From positions 42,132 to 64,685 of the forward strand of contig DFLB01000031.1 of NCBI GenBank assembly GCA_002373995.1: a stretch of DNA of 22,554 nucleotides. Direction: 5' to 3'. The position numbers were made by a program, and so were the translations under genes. This document shows, in pieces, positions 15,331 through 22,554 of this stretch. The notes beneath the pieces are model-generated. The model worked only from the letters and a program-made list of their open reading frames with translations. It did not search any database and had not been told where the DNA came from. The DNA is from Bacteroidales bacterium UBA3630. Its GTDB lineage: Bacteria; Bacteroidota; Bacteroidia; Bacteroidales; P3. Every line of letters starts with the position of its first letter. Position 1 is the stretch's first letter.

Positions 15331-16523
15331 GATTCTATCCTTTCTTTATAAAACTGCAATAACCGTTGTGCCAACCGATTGGCATCATATTGCGTGGCCA
15401 CTAAGCGCCGCGCTTCCTCCCCCACCCTGCGGCAGTAGTCGGCATCATCGGCCAGGCGTTTGATTTGCGCTGCAAAGGCTTCCGGACTGTCGGCAATGAG
15501 CAGGTTCTGCCCATCGGTGTAGTCTATACCCTGGGCGCCCACCGTGGTGGTCACCACAGCCTTGCCCATCGACATGGCCTCGATGATCTTCACCCTGATG
15601 CCGCTGCCGCTGAGCAGTGGCACTATGTTGATCTGCTTCCCGGCAATGAACTCCCGCGCATCGGGCACCTCGCCCAGAACCGTCACTCCGTCGATGGCGC
15701 TATGAAGCCACCGCTCGGGCATCTTGCGGCCAGCCAGGTACAGATGGGCCGACGGCACCTCGCGGTGCACCACTGGCCACACCTCGTCTATGAGCCAGCG
15801 CACACTCTCAAGGTTCGGCATCCAGTCCATCGCGCCTATATGGAACAACGAACAGGGCTCCTCTGCCCGATTGTCAACCTCGGGCATCTCTACCCCAAAG
15901 GGAATGCTGACCACGGCCTTCCGACAGCCGTTCTGCCGGAAGTAGTCTGCATCGTTGCGCGTGATGCACACCACACCGTCATAGTCGTTGATGTGTTCAA
16001 GTTCGTAGGCCCGCAGGGTGAGCGAGAGGTGCTTCAGATACCATCGCTTGAACCCGTGACGGCAGCTCTGCGCCACACGACGCCAGATGAGGTGCTCCAC
16101 ATTGTGGGCTCGCAGTATCACCTTGGCATCCGTGTATTTGCGTATCAGGCCAACGTATGGGGTCAGAAAGATGCTTTCCACATGCACCACGTCGAAGGTC
16201 TCCTGCTGCAGTATCTCGGCTAAGCGCCGCGCAAACGACGTGTCGACATAGCGCTTGACATGGTAGGATTCTCCACACAGCATGGCCACCGCAGCGGGAA
16301 GGGGCCTTACCCGCAGGTCTACATAAACCGACTCGAAGCCCGTCTGCCTCAGGTACGCTTCGGGCAACGCCTCGATACGAGCCGGATGCTTGTCCGTCTC
16401 GACCGATAGCACACGCACCTCGCACCCGGCCGACAGCAACCCTTGCGTGATGCTGTGCATGGCCAGCGTGCCTCCATCGACAGGAGGATAGGGCGGCTTG
16501 TTGCAGAGCTGTAATACCTTCAT
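15327..16523 (-). CDS. GT4-family glycosyltransferase
   Basis: A 398-residue GT-B fold retaining glycosyltransferase. The N-terminal acceptor domain begins MKVLQLCNKPPYPPVDGG, with the glycine-rich loop VDGGT (15-19); HVESIFL (114-120) and ILRAHNVEHLIW (136-147) follow. The C-terminal donor domain has FHIGAMDWMPN (227-237) and the nucleotide-sugar motif SGSGIRVKIIEAMSMGKAVV (305-324), with E315 as the conserved glutamate of the E(x)7E element; the first Glu is replaced by Ser, as is common in this subfamily. It probably transfers a sugar to a surface polysaccharide, lipid or protein; donor and acceptor are unknown. It is the first gene of a tight trio with the 174-residue and PorE-like genes. 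No promoter is visible in the 68 bases after yitT. Confidence 0.93.
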   Translation of the reverse strand: MKVLQLCNKPPYPPVDGGTLAMHSITQGLLSAGCEVRVLSVETDKHPARIEALPEAYLRQTGFESVYVDLRVRPLPAAVAMLCGESYHVKRYVDTSFARRLAEILQQETFDVVHVESIFLTPYVGLIRKYTDAKVILRAHNVEHLIWRRVAQSCRHGFKRWYLKHLSLTLRAYELEHINDYDGVVCITRNDADYFRQNGCRKAVVSIPFGVEMPEVDNRAEEPCSLFHIGAMDWMPNLESVRWLIDEVWPVVHREVPSAHLYLAGRKMPERWLHSAIDGVTVLGEVPDAREFIAGKQINIVPLLSGSGIRVKIIEAMSMGKAVVTTTVGAQGIDYTDGQNLLIADSPEAFAAQIKRLADDADYCRRVGEEARRLVATQYDANRLAQRLLQFYKERIES

Positions 16524-16591
16524 ACCCGACTACAACGCCGTTTCCCGTTTTTTATTGTGCCACCAACCACTGAACTCCAAACACTCCCTCC

Positions 16592-17548
16592 CTACTCTTT
16601 CGGCAGCGCACGGAAGCCGGTGCCAAGTATCTCGCTGCTGTCCATGATGTTGACGAAGGCCTTGGGGTCTATACGGTGCAGGTTGCTCTTGAGCTTCACC
16701 ATGTCGGCGCGGTCAAGGGTCACATAGACCATCTTGCGCTCGTTGCCTTGATAGAGGCCACTGCCCGTCAGACAGGTGCCGCCGCGCTTCAGCTCATTGA
16801 TAACATAGTCGCGGATGGGCTCCGGGTCGTCGGTGATGATGAACATGGTCTTGTAACTCTTCATACCGTCAACCACAAGGTCGATCACCTTGCCCTCGAT
16901 GAAGATGATGATGATCGAGTAGATGGGCAGACGTATGTCGCCGAAGGCCACCAGCGTGCTCAGCGTGATGCAGCCGTCGACAATCATCACCAGCGTGCCG
17001 AGCGAAATCTTGGTGTACTTGTGCAGGATCATGCTGATGATATCGCTGCCGCCACTGGTGGCTCCGCTACGGAATATCAACCCGATGGCAACACCATAGA
17101 TGAGACCCGCCACCACCGTGTTGAGGAAATAATCGGGCACAAACCAGCCACCGTCGTGCGGTATCTGCACCATCGAGATACCCTCGATGGGAGCCGCGAC
17201 AATGGCTCCGTCATGGATGACAGGATTGTAACCCCACCAGCTCTCGAGCACAAAGGTGAATGCAAATATCAAGGCCGTGGAAACGATGGTCTTCACGCCA
17301 AACTTGGGCCCGAGTATCAACGTGCCCACTATCAGCAGCGGCACATCCATGCAGATGGCATAGAGCGATATCTTCCAGGGCCACAACGTATTGAAGACGT
17401 TGGAGAGACCATAGGTGCCACCAGGTGCCATCAGGTAGGGATTGACGAACATCACGTCGCCAATGGCAAACAACGCACTTCCGGTAATCAGCAACAAGTA
17501 GGCTATCACCTCCTTTTTCCAGTTTTTCTGTACTTTTACTTCTGTCAT
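16592..17548 (-). CDS. YitT family membrane protein (DUF161 + DUF2179)
   Basis: A 318-residue inner-membrane protein. Hydrophobic segments lie near 14-34, 60-80, 88-103, 141-160, 182-202 and 208-224, giving five or six membrane spans. The family motif SGATSGGSDI (161-170) is present. The soluble C-terminal DUF2179 domain (about 232-310) contains SYKTMFIITDD, RGGTCLTGSGLYQGNERKM and FVNIMDSSEILGTGF, a ferredoxin-like domain thought to bind a small ligand. The transported or sensed molecule of the family is not established. Its own promoter lies at 17602-17609; read-through into the glycosyltransferase is plausible. Confidence 0.93.
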   Translation of the reverse strand: MTEVKVQKNWKKEVIAYLLLITGSALFAIGDVMFVNPYLMAPGGTYGLSNVFNTLWPWKISLYAICMDVPLLIVGTLILGPKFGVKTIVSTALIFAFTFVLESWWGYNPVIHDGAIVAAPIEGISMVQIPHDGGWFVPDYFLNTVVAGLIYGVAIGLIFRSGATSGGSDIISMILHKYTKISLGTLVMIVDGCITLSTLVAFGDIRLPIYSIIIIFIEGKVIDLVVDGMKSYKTMFIITDDPEPIRDYVINELKRGGTCLTGSGLYQGNERKMVYVTLDRADMVKLKSNLHRIDPKAFVNIMDSSEILGTGFRALPKE

Positions 17549-17601
17549 AATATACTATAAATTAGAATACAACATCCTCTCATCCCATCGGGACGAGAGT
17601 G

Positions 17602-17609
17602 CAAAGATA
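17602..17609 (-). promoter_or_regulatory. -7 box of the yitT-family gene promoter
   Basis: The minus strand reads TATCTTTG followed by CA, matching TAnnTTTG exactly, 53 bases before the ATG and preceded by a GAAAAAAG tract. No clear TTTG is visible at -33. Confidence 0.55.
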
Positions 17610-17658
17610 CACTTTTTTCGCGACTTACCCACACTAAATCCCCCTCCCCCCATCTCAT

Positions 17659-17724
17659 CCTAAGCTCATCCTAAGCATATCCTAAGCATATCCTAAGCAC
17701 ATCCTAAGCATATCATAGGCATAC
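17659..17724. repeat. Six-unit 11-bp tandem array C (CCTAAGCATAT)
   Basis: Units begin at 17659, 17670, 17681, 17692, 17703 and 17714 with an exact 11-bp period. Five keep CCTAAGC; the sixth is CATAGGC. It lies about 50 bases upstream of the yitT-family -7 box, with a C-rich tract (17640-17651) between them. It shares orientation and unit count with arrays A and B. Confidence 0.95.
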
Positions 17725-17733
17725 ACCATCATC

Positions 17734-17805
17734 AAACCCATCAAACCCACAAAACCCATTAAACCCATCAAACCCACAAAACCCATCAAACCCATTAAAC
17801 CCATC
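17734..17805. repeat. Eight-unit 9-bp tandem array (AAACCCATC)
   Basis: AAACCC recurs at 17734, 17743, 17752, 17761, 17770, 17779, 17788 and 17797, exactly 9 bp apart. The three-base linkers are ATC, ACA, ATT, ATC, ACA, ATC, ATT, ATC, so the linkers themselves show a partial higher-order repeat. It begins 9 bases after array C and ends just before the tRNA terminator. One minus-strand frame stays open (Gly-Phe-Asp/Asn), but no start or gene context supports coding. Confidence 0.93.
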
Positions 17806-17816
17806 AACTTATCAAC

Positions 17817-17847
17817 AAAAAAGACCCGCAACATCCTCTGTTGCAGG
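17817..17847 (-). terminator. Intrinsic terminator downstream of tRNA-Gly
   Basis: The minus-strand transcript folds into a 9-bp stem, CCUGCAACA against UGUUGCGGG with a 5-base loop, followed by UCUUUUUU. It begins 5 bases after the tRNA discriminator base. Confidence 0.85.
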
Positions 17848-17852
17848 CCTTG

Positions 17853-17925
17853 AGCGACAAACGGGGCTCGAACCCGCGACCTGCGGCTTGGGAAGCCGCC
17901 GCTCTACCAACTGAGCTATTGTCGC
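17853..17925 (-). tRNA. tRNA-Gly, anticodon CCC
   Basis: A full 73-base cloverleaf. The acceptor stem GCGACAA pairs with TTGTCGC; the D arm is GCTC-AGTTGGTA-GAGC; the anticodon arm is GCGGC-TTCCCAA-GCCGC with CCC at positions 34-36; the variable loop is AGGTC; the T arm is GCGGG-TTCGAGC-CCCGT. The discriminator is U, as expected for bacterial tRNA-Gly. CCA is not encoded. It would read GGG codons. It lies 63 bases after the BI-1 gene with no terminator between, so co-transcription is possible; no clear promoter of its own was found. Confidence 0.97.
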
Positions 17926-17988
17926 AATTGAAACACCCCTATTAACGCAACTCGTTTTTCATTATTGTGTCTCCGTGAAAAATTTTTT

Positions 17989-18679
17989 TTAGTCGCGACG
18001 CGACAGCAAGCTGAGTATGCGGATAAAGAGGTTGATCACATCGAGATAGATATCAAGGGCACAGTCTATTGCGTTGTCATAGGTCTTCGGATAGGCCTGC
18101 GACTTGGCCACATCGTAACCTATGTATCCCGAGAAAAGCAAAACAAAAAACCAGTCAAACAGCTCCCCGCGGTATCCCAACAGGAACGTCGCCACCACCT
18201 CGGCCACTAACCCCACAAGCAGCGCCACAAACAAAGTGCGACCAAGCCCCAAGAAGAACTGCGGCTTGACCACGGCCACCATCATCATGCTGAATGTAAC
18301 CATCGCCGTCAGCCCCATGGCCTTGACGACGATACCAGCCGGCAAACCCGGCACCACCAACGCCAGCATAAGACCTATCGGCAACACCACCAGATTGTAG
18401 CCAACGAAACTCACCACAGCATTGGTCGAACGGGCACTCATCACAATACCCACCAACGTCGGCACCAGATAGACAATCAGCATCCCTATCAACCCCAATC
18501 GCGCTGCAAAACCCTGTAGCGGTGCATAAAAGAAGTACACCATCACCGCGTTGAGGGCCAACCCCCACATCAAGGCACCGCACAGCACCAGATTGAAGGT
18601 CCTCGGCGTGATCGCGTCAGCCAACCCCGACTCGAGGCGCAGCTGCTTGCGGTTCTCAAAACTCTGAACCAGCGATGTC

Positions 18680-18687
<8 letters not shown>
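17989..18687 (-). CDS. Bax inhibitor-1 / YccA family membrane protein
   Basis: From the ATG at 18687 the protein has 232 residues; a GTG at 18711 would add eight. I prefer the ATG because it overlaps the end of purM by only 8 bases, a normal coupling distance. After a polar N-terminus (ENRKQLRLESGLADA, ITPRTFN), about seven hydrophobic segments follow. The C-terminus holds the family signature around YDVAKSQAYPKTYDNAIDCALDIYLDVINLFIRIL, including the paired aspartates proposed as the pH and calcium sensor of BI-1-type channels. Bacterial members are inner-membrane proteins proposed to leak Ca2+ or to act on FtsH; the role here is inferred. It should be co-transcribed with purM. Confidence 0.92.
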
Positions 18688-19846
<1,159 letters not shown>

Positions 19847-19919
19847 AGTATGTCTTTTATGCTACAATTCGCTAACTATCACACCTATGACCCCCTTCGG
19901 AACCCTGTGTGACCAACTG

Positions 19920-19950
19920 CAAAGGTACGACTTTTTTTCATTCCCGCAAA
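19920..19950 (-). promoter_or_regulatory. purM promoter, near-perfect Bacteroides consensus
   Basis: The minus strand reads TTTG-N19-TACCTTTG followed by CA. The spacer contains GGAATGAAAAAAA, also found in the lipoprotein promoter. The leader would be about 65 bases. Confidence 0.8.
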
Positions 19951-19959
19951 ACACACCAC

Positions 19960-19988
19960 AAAAAAAGGCACACCCCCTCGGGTATGCC
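19960..19988 (-). terminator. Intrinsic terminator of the lipoprotein pair
   Basis: On the minus strand GGCAUACCC pairs with GGGUGUGCC (one G-U pair) around a small loop and is followed by seven U. It lies 24 bases after the stop of the second lipoprotein gene and just before the purM -33 box. Confidence 0.88.
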
Positions 19989-20012
19989 TTCGTGTTGGAC
20001 ACGTGCCAAAAA

Positions 20013-20207
20013 TTAGTTGCACTTCGTCTCCTGAGTCATCGGGCCCACAGTCTGGGTCACGTTCAGGTCAGCGCAATTGGTGGCCTGCTGCTCCACAGTC
20101 TGGACGGTGGCACCGTTCTGAGTGGTGACGCAGGTGCAGGTCTTCTTGCAGCTCACAAAGCAAGCGGCAACAGCGACGATGGCGATGGCGGCAAGTACTT
20201 TCTTCAT
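20013..20207 (-). CDS. Small cysteine-rich lipoprotein, paralogue 1
   Basis: A 64-residue predicted lipoprotein starting MKKVLAAIAIVAVAACFVSC; the lipobox FVSC makes C20 the lipidated residue. The mature part is about 45 residues with KKTCTCVTT, an NG turn and a Thr/Gln-rich tail ending TKCN. Cysteines at 16, 20, 24, 26, 45 and 63 are in exactly the same positions as in the neighbour upstream. I do not recognise a characterised family. Residues K21-K22 after the lipidated cysteine lack the acidic surface-export pattern known in Bacteroidetes, so periplasm-facing placement is a weak inference. It lies 106 bases after paralogue 2 with no promoter seen between; the pair ends at a terminator. Confidence 0.85.
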   Translation of the reverse strand: MKKVLAAIAIVAVAACFVSCKKTCTCVTTQNGATVQTVEQQATNCADLNVTQTVGPMTQETKCN

Positions 20208-20313
20208 AATAGTGTTGGTTTTTGTGTTGTTGTTTTTGCAGCGCCTTTCCCTTTATTCAACCTCCACCGGTATGGCGCACCGCACCTCCATCCGGCTTCA
20301 GCGTTCTTTCTGT

Positions 20314-20508
20314 TCAATTGCACTCGGTCTTCACGACTACGTCGTCCATCGTCTGGGTGACGTTCATCGAAGCGCAGTTGGCGCCTTCCACCGACATTGT
20401 CTGCACCGTCTCCCCGTTTTCTGTGGTGACGCAGGTGCAGGTCTTCTTGCAGCTCACAAAGCAAAATGCCAGAGCCACGATTGCAAGCGAAGCAAATACC
20501 TTTTTCAT
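20314..20508 (-). CDS. Small cysteine-rich lipoprotein, paralogue 2
   Basis: A 64-residue predicted lipoprotein starting MKKVFASLAIVALAFCFVSC, lipobox FVSC with C20. It has the same length and the same six cysteine positions (16, 20, 24, 26, 45, 63) as the gene downstream. It shares KKTCTCVTT, NGxTVQT, NCAxxNVTQT and a C-terminal CN, but differs at about one third of positions, mainly in 38-43 and 54-61, where this copy is more acidic (DD). A tandem duplication is clear. Function is unknown; possible disulfide pairs in the mature part are among C24, C26, C45 and C63. A promoter lies 30 bases upstream. Confidence 0.87.
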   Translation of the reverse strand: MKKVFASLAIVALAFCFVSCKKTCTCVTTENGETVQTMSVEGANCASMNVTQTMDDVVVKTECN

Positions 20509-20537
20509 TGTAACTTGTTTTTATGTGTTTACGACTG

Positions 20538-20567
20538 CAAAATTACAATTTTTTTTCATTCCACAAA
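20538..20567 (-). promoter_or_regulatory. Promoter of the lipoprotein pair
   Basis: The minus strand reads TTTG-N18-TAATTTTG followed by CA. The spacer carries GGAATGAAAAAAAA, nearly the same as in the purM promoter. The predicted leader is about 20 bases. Confidence 0.72.
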
Positions 20568-20802
20568 CACAAAATCTCACTCTACCCCCCCCAATCCTAC
20601 AGCCATCCCACTGAATTGCTTGAAATCACACGCAAAACCCGCAAATACACAACACCCGATATTTAACTATAATTAACTTTCCCACCCCCCTCCACCACCC
20701 TGTCTTTTCCCCCGCCATTGCCCCCGCTCGAAGCAAAAAAGAAACAACCTCTGCCACATTGCATCGCCGCATCGCCACCCCTCATATCCATCTATTGTCA
20801 GT
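20568..20802. other. Gene-free interval between the lipoprotein promoter and the pnp terminator
   Basis: No ORF with gene-like features is visible. The plus strand is C-rich (runs at 20585-20592, 20691-20725), so the minus strand has several G runs of three to six with loops of up to about eight bases: a weak quadruplex candidate. An AT-rich stretch TTAACTATAATTAA lies at 20663-20676. No 11-bp array is present here. Confidence 0.6.
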
Positions 20803-20844
20803 AAAAAAAACAACCGGACCACCCTGAAAAGGCAGCCCGGTTGT
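20803..20844 (-). terminator. Intrinsic terminator of pnp
   Basis: ACAACCGG and CCGGTTGT form an 8-bp perfect stem with an imperfect extension inward, followed on the minus strand by eight T. The other side is flanked by a T run on the plus strand, so it could act in both directions. It starts 20 bases after the pnp stop. Confidence 0.88.
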
Positions 20845-20863
20845 CTTTTTTTGTATTGGCAGC

Positions 20864-22554
20864 TTATCTGCGGCGGCCACCGTCGCCGCTGGAGCGACGC
20901 TCGCCATGGCCATGGTCGCCACCACGTCCACCACGGTCGCGGCCACGATCGCCACCGCGTCCACCGCCATTGCCATTACGGGCGGGCTTCTCGTCCTGAT
21001 AGCCTTCGGGCTTGGGCAGGAGGGCCTTGCGGCTGAGCTTGATCTTGCCGTTCTTCTCGTCAAAGGCGATGACCTTCACCTGGAACTCGTCGCCAACGTG
21101 GATGAGGCCTTCGAGCGTCTCGGGGTGACCCCACTCGTACTCGCTGATGTGCATCAGGCCTTCCTTGCCGGGCAGGAACTCCATGAAGGCGCCGAACTCG
21201 ACGATCGAGACGACCTTGGCGTCGAACACATCGCCCACCTCGGGCACCGTGCAGATGTCCTTGATCCACTTGAGGGCGGCGGCGATGTCGTCCTTGTTCT
21301 GCGAGGCGACGTCGACAATGCCGAACTCGCCTTCCTCTTCGATATTGATGATGGTGTTGGTCTCGGCCTGGATCTTCTGGATGACCTCGCCACCCTTGCC
21401 GATGACAGCACCGATGAAGTCTTTCGGAATCTTGATCTGCTCGATGCGGGGCACGAAGTCCTTGTAGTCCTCGCGCGGGGCGGGGATGGTCTCGGCAATC
21501 TTGTCGAGGATGTAAAGACGCCCCTGGCGGGCCTGCTCGAGGGCCTTGGCCAGCACGTCGTAGCTGAGGCCGTCGACCTTGATGTCCATCTGGCAGGCGG
21601 TGATACCGTCGCGGGTGCCGCAGACCTTGAAGTCCATGTCGCCGAGGTGGTCCTCGTCACCGAGGATGTCGCTCAGCACGGCCCACTTGTCACCCTTCGA
21701 GATGAGACCCATGGCGATACCGGCCACTGGCTTGCGCAGCTTGACGCCGGCATCCATCAGCGCCATGCAGCCGGCGCAGACGGTGGCCATCGAGCTGGAA
21801 CCGTTGCTCTCGAGGATGTCGGAGACCACTCGGATGGTGTAGGGGCAATCCTCCTCGGTGGGCAGGACCTCCTTGAGGGCGCGCCAGGCCAAGTGGCCGT
21901 GGCCCACCTCGCGGCGGCTGGTGCTGCCACTGCGTTTCACCTCGCCGGTGGCGAAACCGGGGAAGTTGTAGTGCAACAGGAAGCGGCGGGTGCCCTCGAT
22001 GACGGCACCGTCGATCTTCTGCTCGTCGAGCTTGGTGCCCAGCGTGCAGGTGCTGAGGGACTGCGTCTCGCCGCGGGTGAAGATGGCGCTACCGTGGGCC
22101 GAAGGCAGGTAGTCGGTCTCGCACCAGATGGGGCGGATCTCGTCGAGCTGACGGCCGTCGAGACGGGTGCGTTCGTTGAGCACCATGTCGCGCATGGCCT
22201 CGCGCTCGGTGTCGTGATAGTAGCGGTCAATCATGAACTTCACCTCGTCGGTGAGGGTCTCTTCGGTATAGTTGGCATCGATGAACTCCTGCTTGATTGC
22301 CGCAAATCCGTCTTCACGTTGATGTTTATTAGCGATGCCCTGTTTAGAAAAATCGTAGCACTTCTGGTAGACGGCTTGGCGAATGCGCTCGCGCAGCTCC
22401 TCGTCGTTCACCTCGTGGCAGTACTCGCGCTTCTCCTGCTTGCCGGTCTCGATGGTGAGCTCGTTCAGCACGCGGCACTGGATCTTGATGGCCTCATGGG
22501 CGGCCTTGAGGGCGTTGAGCATCACGTCTTCGGAGACTTCCTTCATCTCGCCTT
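20864..22554 (-). CDS. pnp: Polynucleotide phosphorylase (5' truncated by window edge)
   Basis: 3'-5' phosphorolytic exoribonuclease of RNA turnover. The frame is open to the window edge, so about 563 C-terminal residues of roughly 700-750 are seen; the MKEVSEDVML methionine at 22546 is internal. Counting from it: the helical linker (about 1-110); the second RNase PH domain with FATGEVKRSGSTSRREVGHGHLA (198-220), the phosphate-binding serines 250-252 and the aspartates D297 and D303 in GDEDHLGDMD, equivalent to the E. coli catalytic D486/D492; a KH domain with IGAVIGKGGEVIQKIQ (378-393); an S1 domain (about 437-507); and a Gly/Arg-rich tail (about 523-560) with GGRGGDRGRDRGGRGG. The catalytic residues are intact. 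The gene has its own terminator. Confidence 0.97.
   Translation of the reverse strand, partial: GEMKEVSEDVMLNALKAAHEAIKIQCRVLNELTIETGKQEKREYCHEVNDEELRERIRQAVYQKCYDFSKQGIANKHQREDGFAAIKQEFIDANYTEETLTDEVKFMIDRYYHDTEREAMRDMVLNERTRLDGRQLDEIRPIWCETDYLPSAHGSAIFTRGETQSLSTCTLGTKLDEQKIDGAVIEGTRRFLLHYNFPGFATGEVKRSGSTSRREVGHGHLAWRALKEVLPTEEDCPYTIRVVSDILESNGSSSMATVCAGCMALMDAGVKLRKPVAGIAMGLISKGDKWAVLSDILGDEDHLGDMDFKVCGTRDGITACQMDIKVDGLSYDVLAKALEQARQGRLYILDKIAETIPAPREDYKDFVPRIEQIKIPKDFIGAVIGKGGEVIQKIQAETNTIINIEEEGEFGIVDVASQNKDDIAAALKWIKDICTVPEVGDVFDAKVVSIVEFGAFMEFLPGKEGLMHISEYEWGHPETLEGLIHVGDEFQVKVIAFDEKNGKIKLSRKALLPKPEGYQDEKPARNGNGGGRGGDRGRDRGGRGGDHGHGERRSSGDGGRRR

Noticed and set aside
13846..15351. A 501-codon plus-strand open frame across the PorE-like and 174-residue genes
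   Set aside because: It spans two well-supported minus-strand genes and their junction, with no recognisable motif and no promoter or start context. GC-rich codon use explains the lack of stops.
16524..16591. Promoter between yitT and the glycosyltransferase
   Set aside because: A TTTG is present but no TAnnTTTG box at the right distance; read-through from the yitT promoter is simpler.
17734..17805. A short Gly-Phe repeat peptide gene in the AAACCC array
   Set aside because: Only one frame is open, there is no start codon with context, and it is bounded by a terminator and another non-coding array.

Overview
The window looks like chromosomal DNA from a member of the Bacteroidota, probably order Bacteroidales. 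Four things point there: a giant secreted protein ending in a type IX secretion (T9SS) sorting domain, a PorE-like TPR/propeller/OmpA protein, promoters of the TTTG-N19/20-TAnnTTTG kind with no clear Shine-Dalgarno sequences, and a long PurM of the Bacteroidetes type. Every supported gene is on the minus strand, so transcription runs from high to low coordinates. Both ends cut genes: the 3' part of atpA at base 1 and the 5' part of pnp at base 22554.

Layout in transcription order (right to left): pnp (polynucleotide phosphorylase, 5' truncated) and its terminator; two tandem paralogous 64-residue lipoproteins behind one good promoter, closed by a terminator; purM and, overlapping it, a Bax-inhibitor-1 family membrane protein; tRNA-Gly(CCC) and a terminator; a repeat-rich intergenic region; a YitT/DUF2179 membrane protein, a GT4 glycosyltransferase, a secreted 174-residue protein and a 912-residue PorE-like envelope protein, the last three tightly packed; an alpha/beta hydrolase with its own promoter; a 532-base intergenic region with a promoter and a structured leader; a 2605-residue modular T9SS cargo adhesin closed by a strong terminator; then atpE-atpF-atpH-atpA of the F-type ATP synthase.

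The clearest functional link is between the 912-residue protein, whose domain order is that of the T9SS component PorE (known to bind peptidoglycan), and the giant cargo protein about 1.4 kb downstream. The other genes are housekeeping: energy, purine synthesis, RNA turnover and a tRNA.

The least explained signal is non-coding. Three intergenic regions each carry an array of exactly six 11-bp units (consensus CCTAAGCATAT), all in the same orientation. Each lies 3' of one transcription unit and upstream of the promoter of the next (ATP synthase, adhesin, yitT). A G-quadruplex-like tract, a second 9-bp array and a three-hairpin adhesin leader add to this. Other points of interest are the nested order of adhesin module subtypes and an ATP synthase cluster with no subunit-a gene beside atpE.
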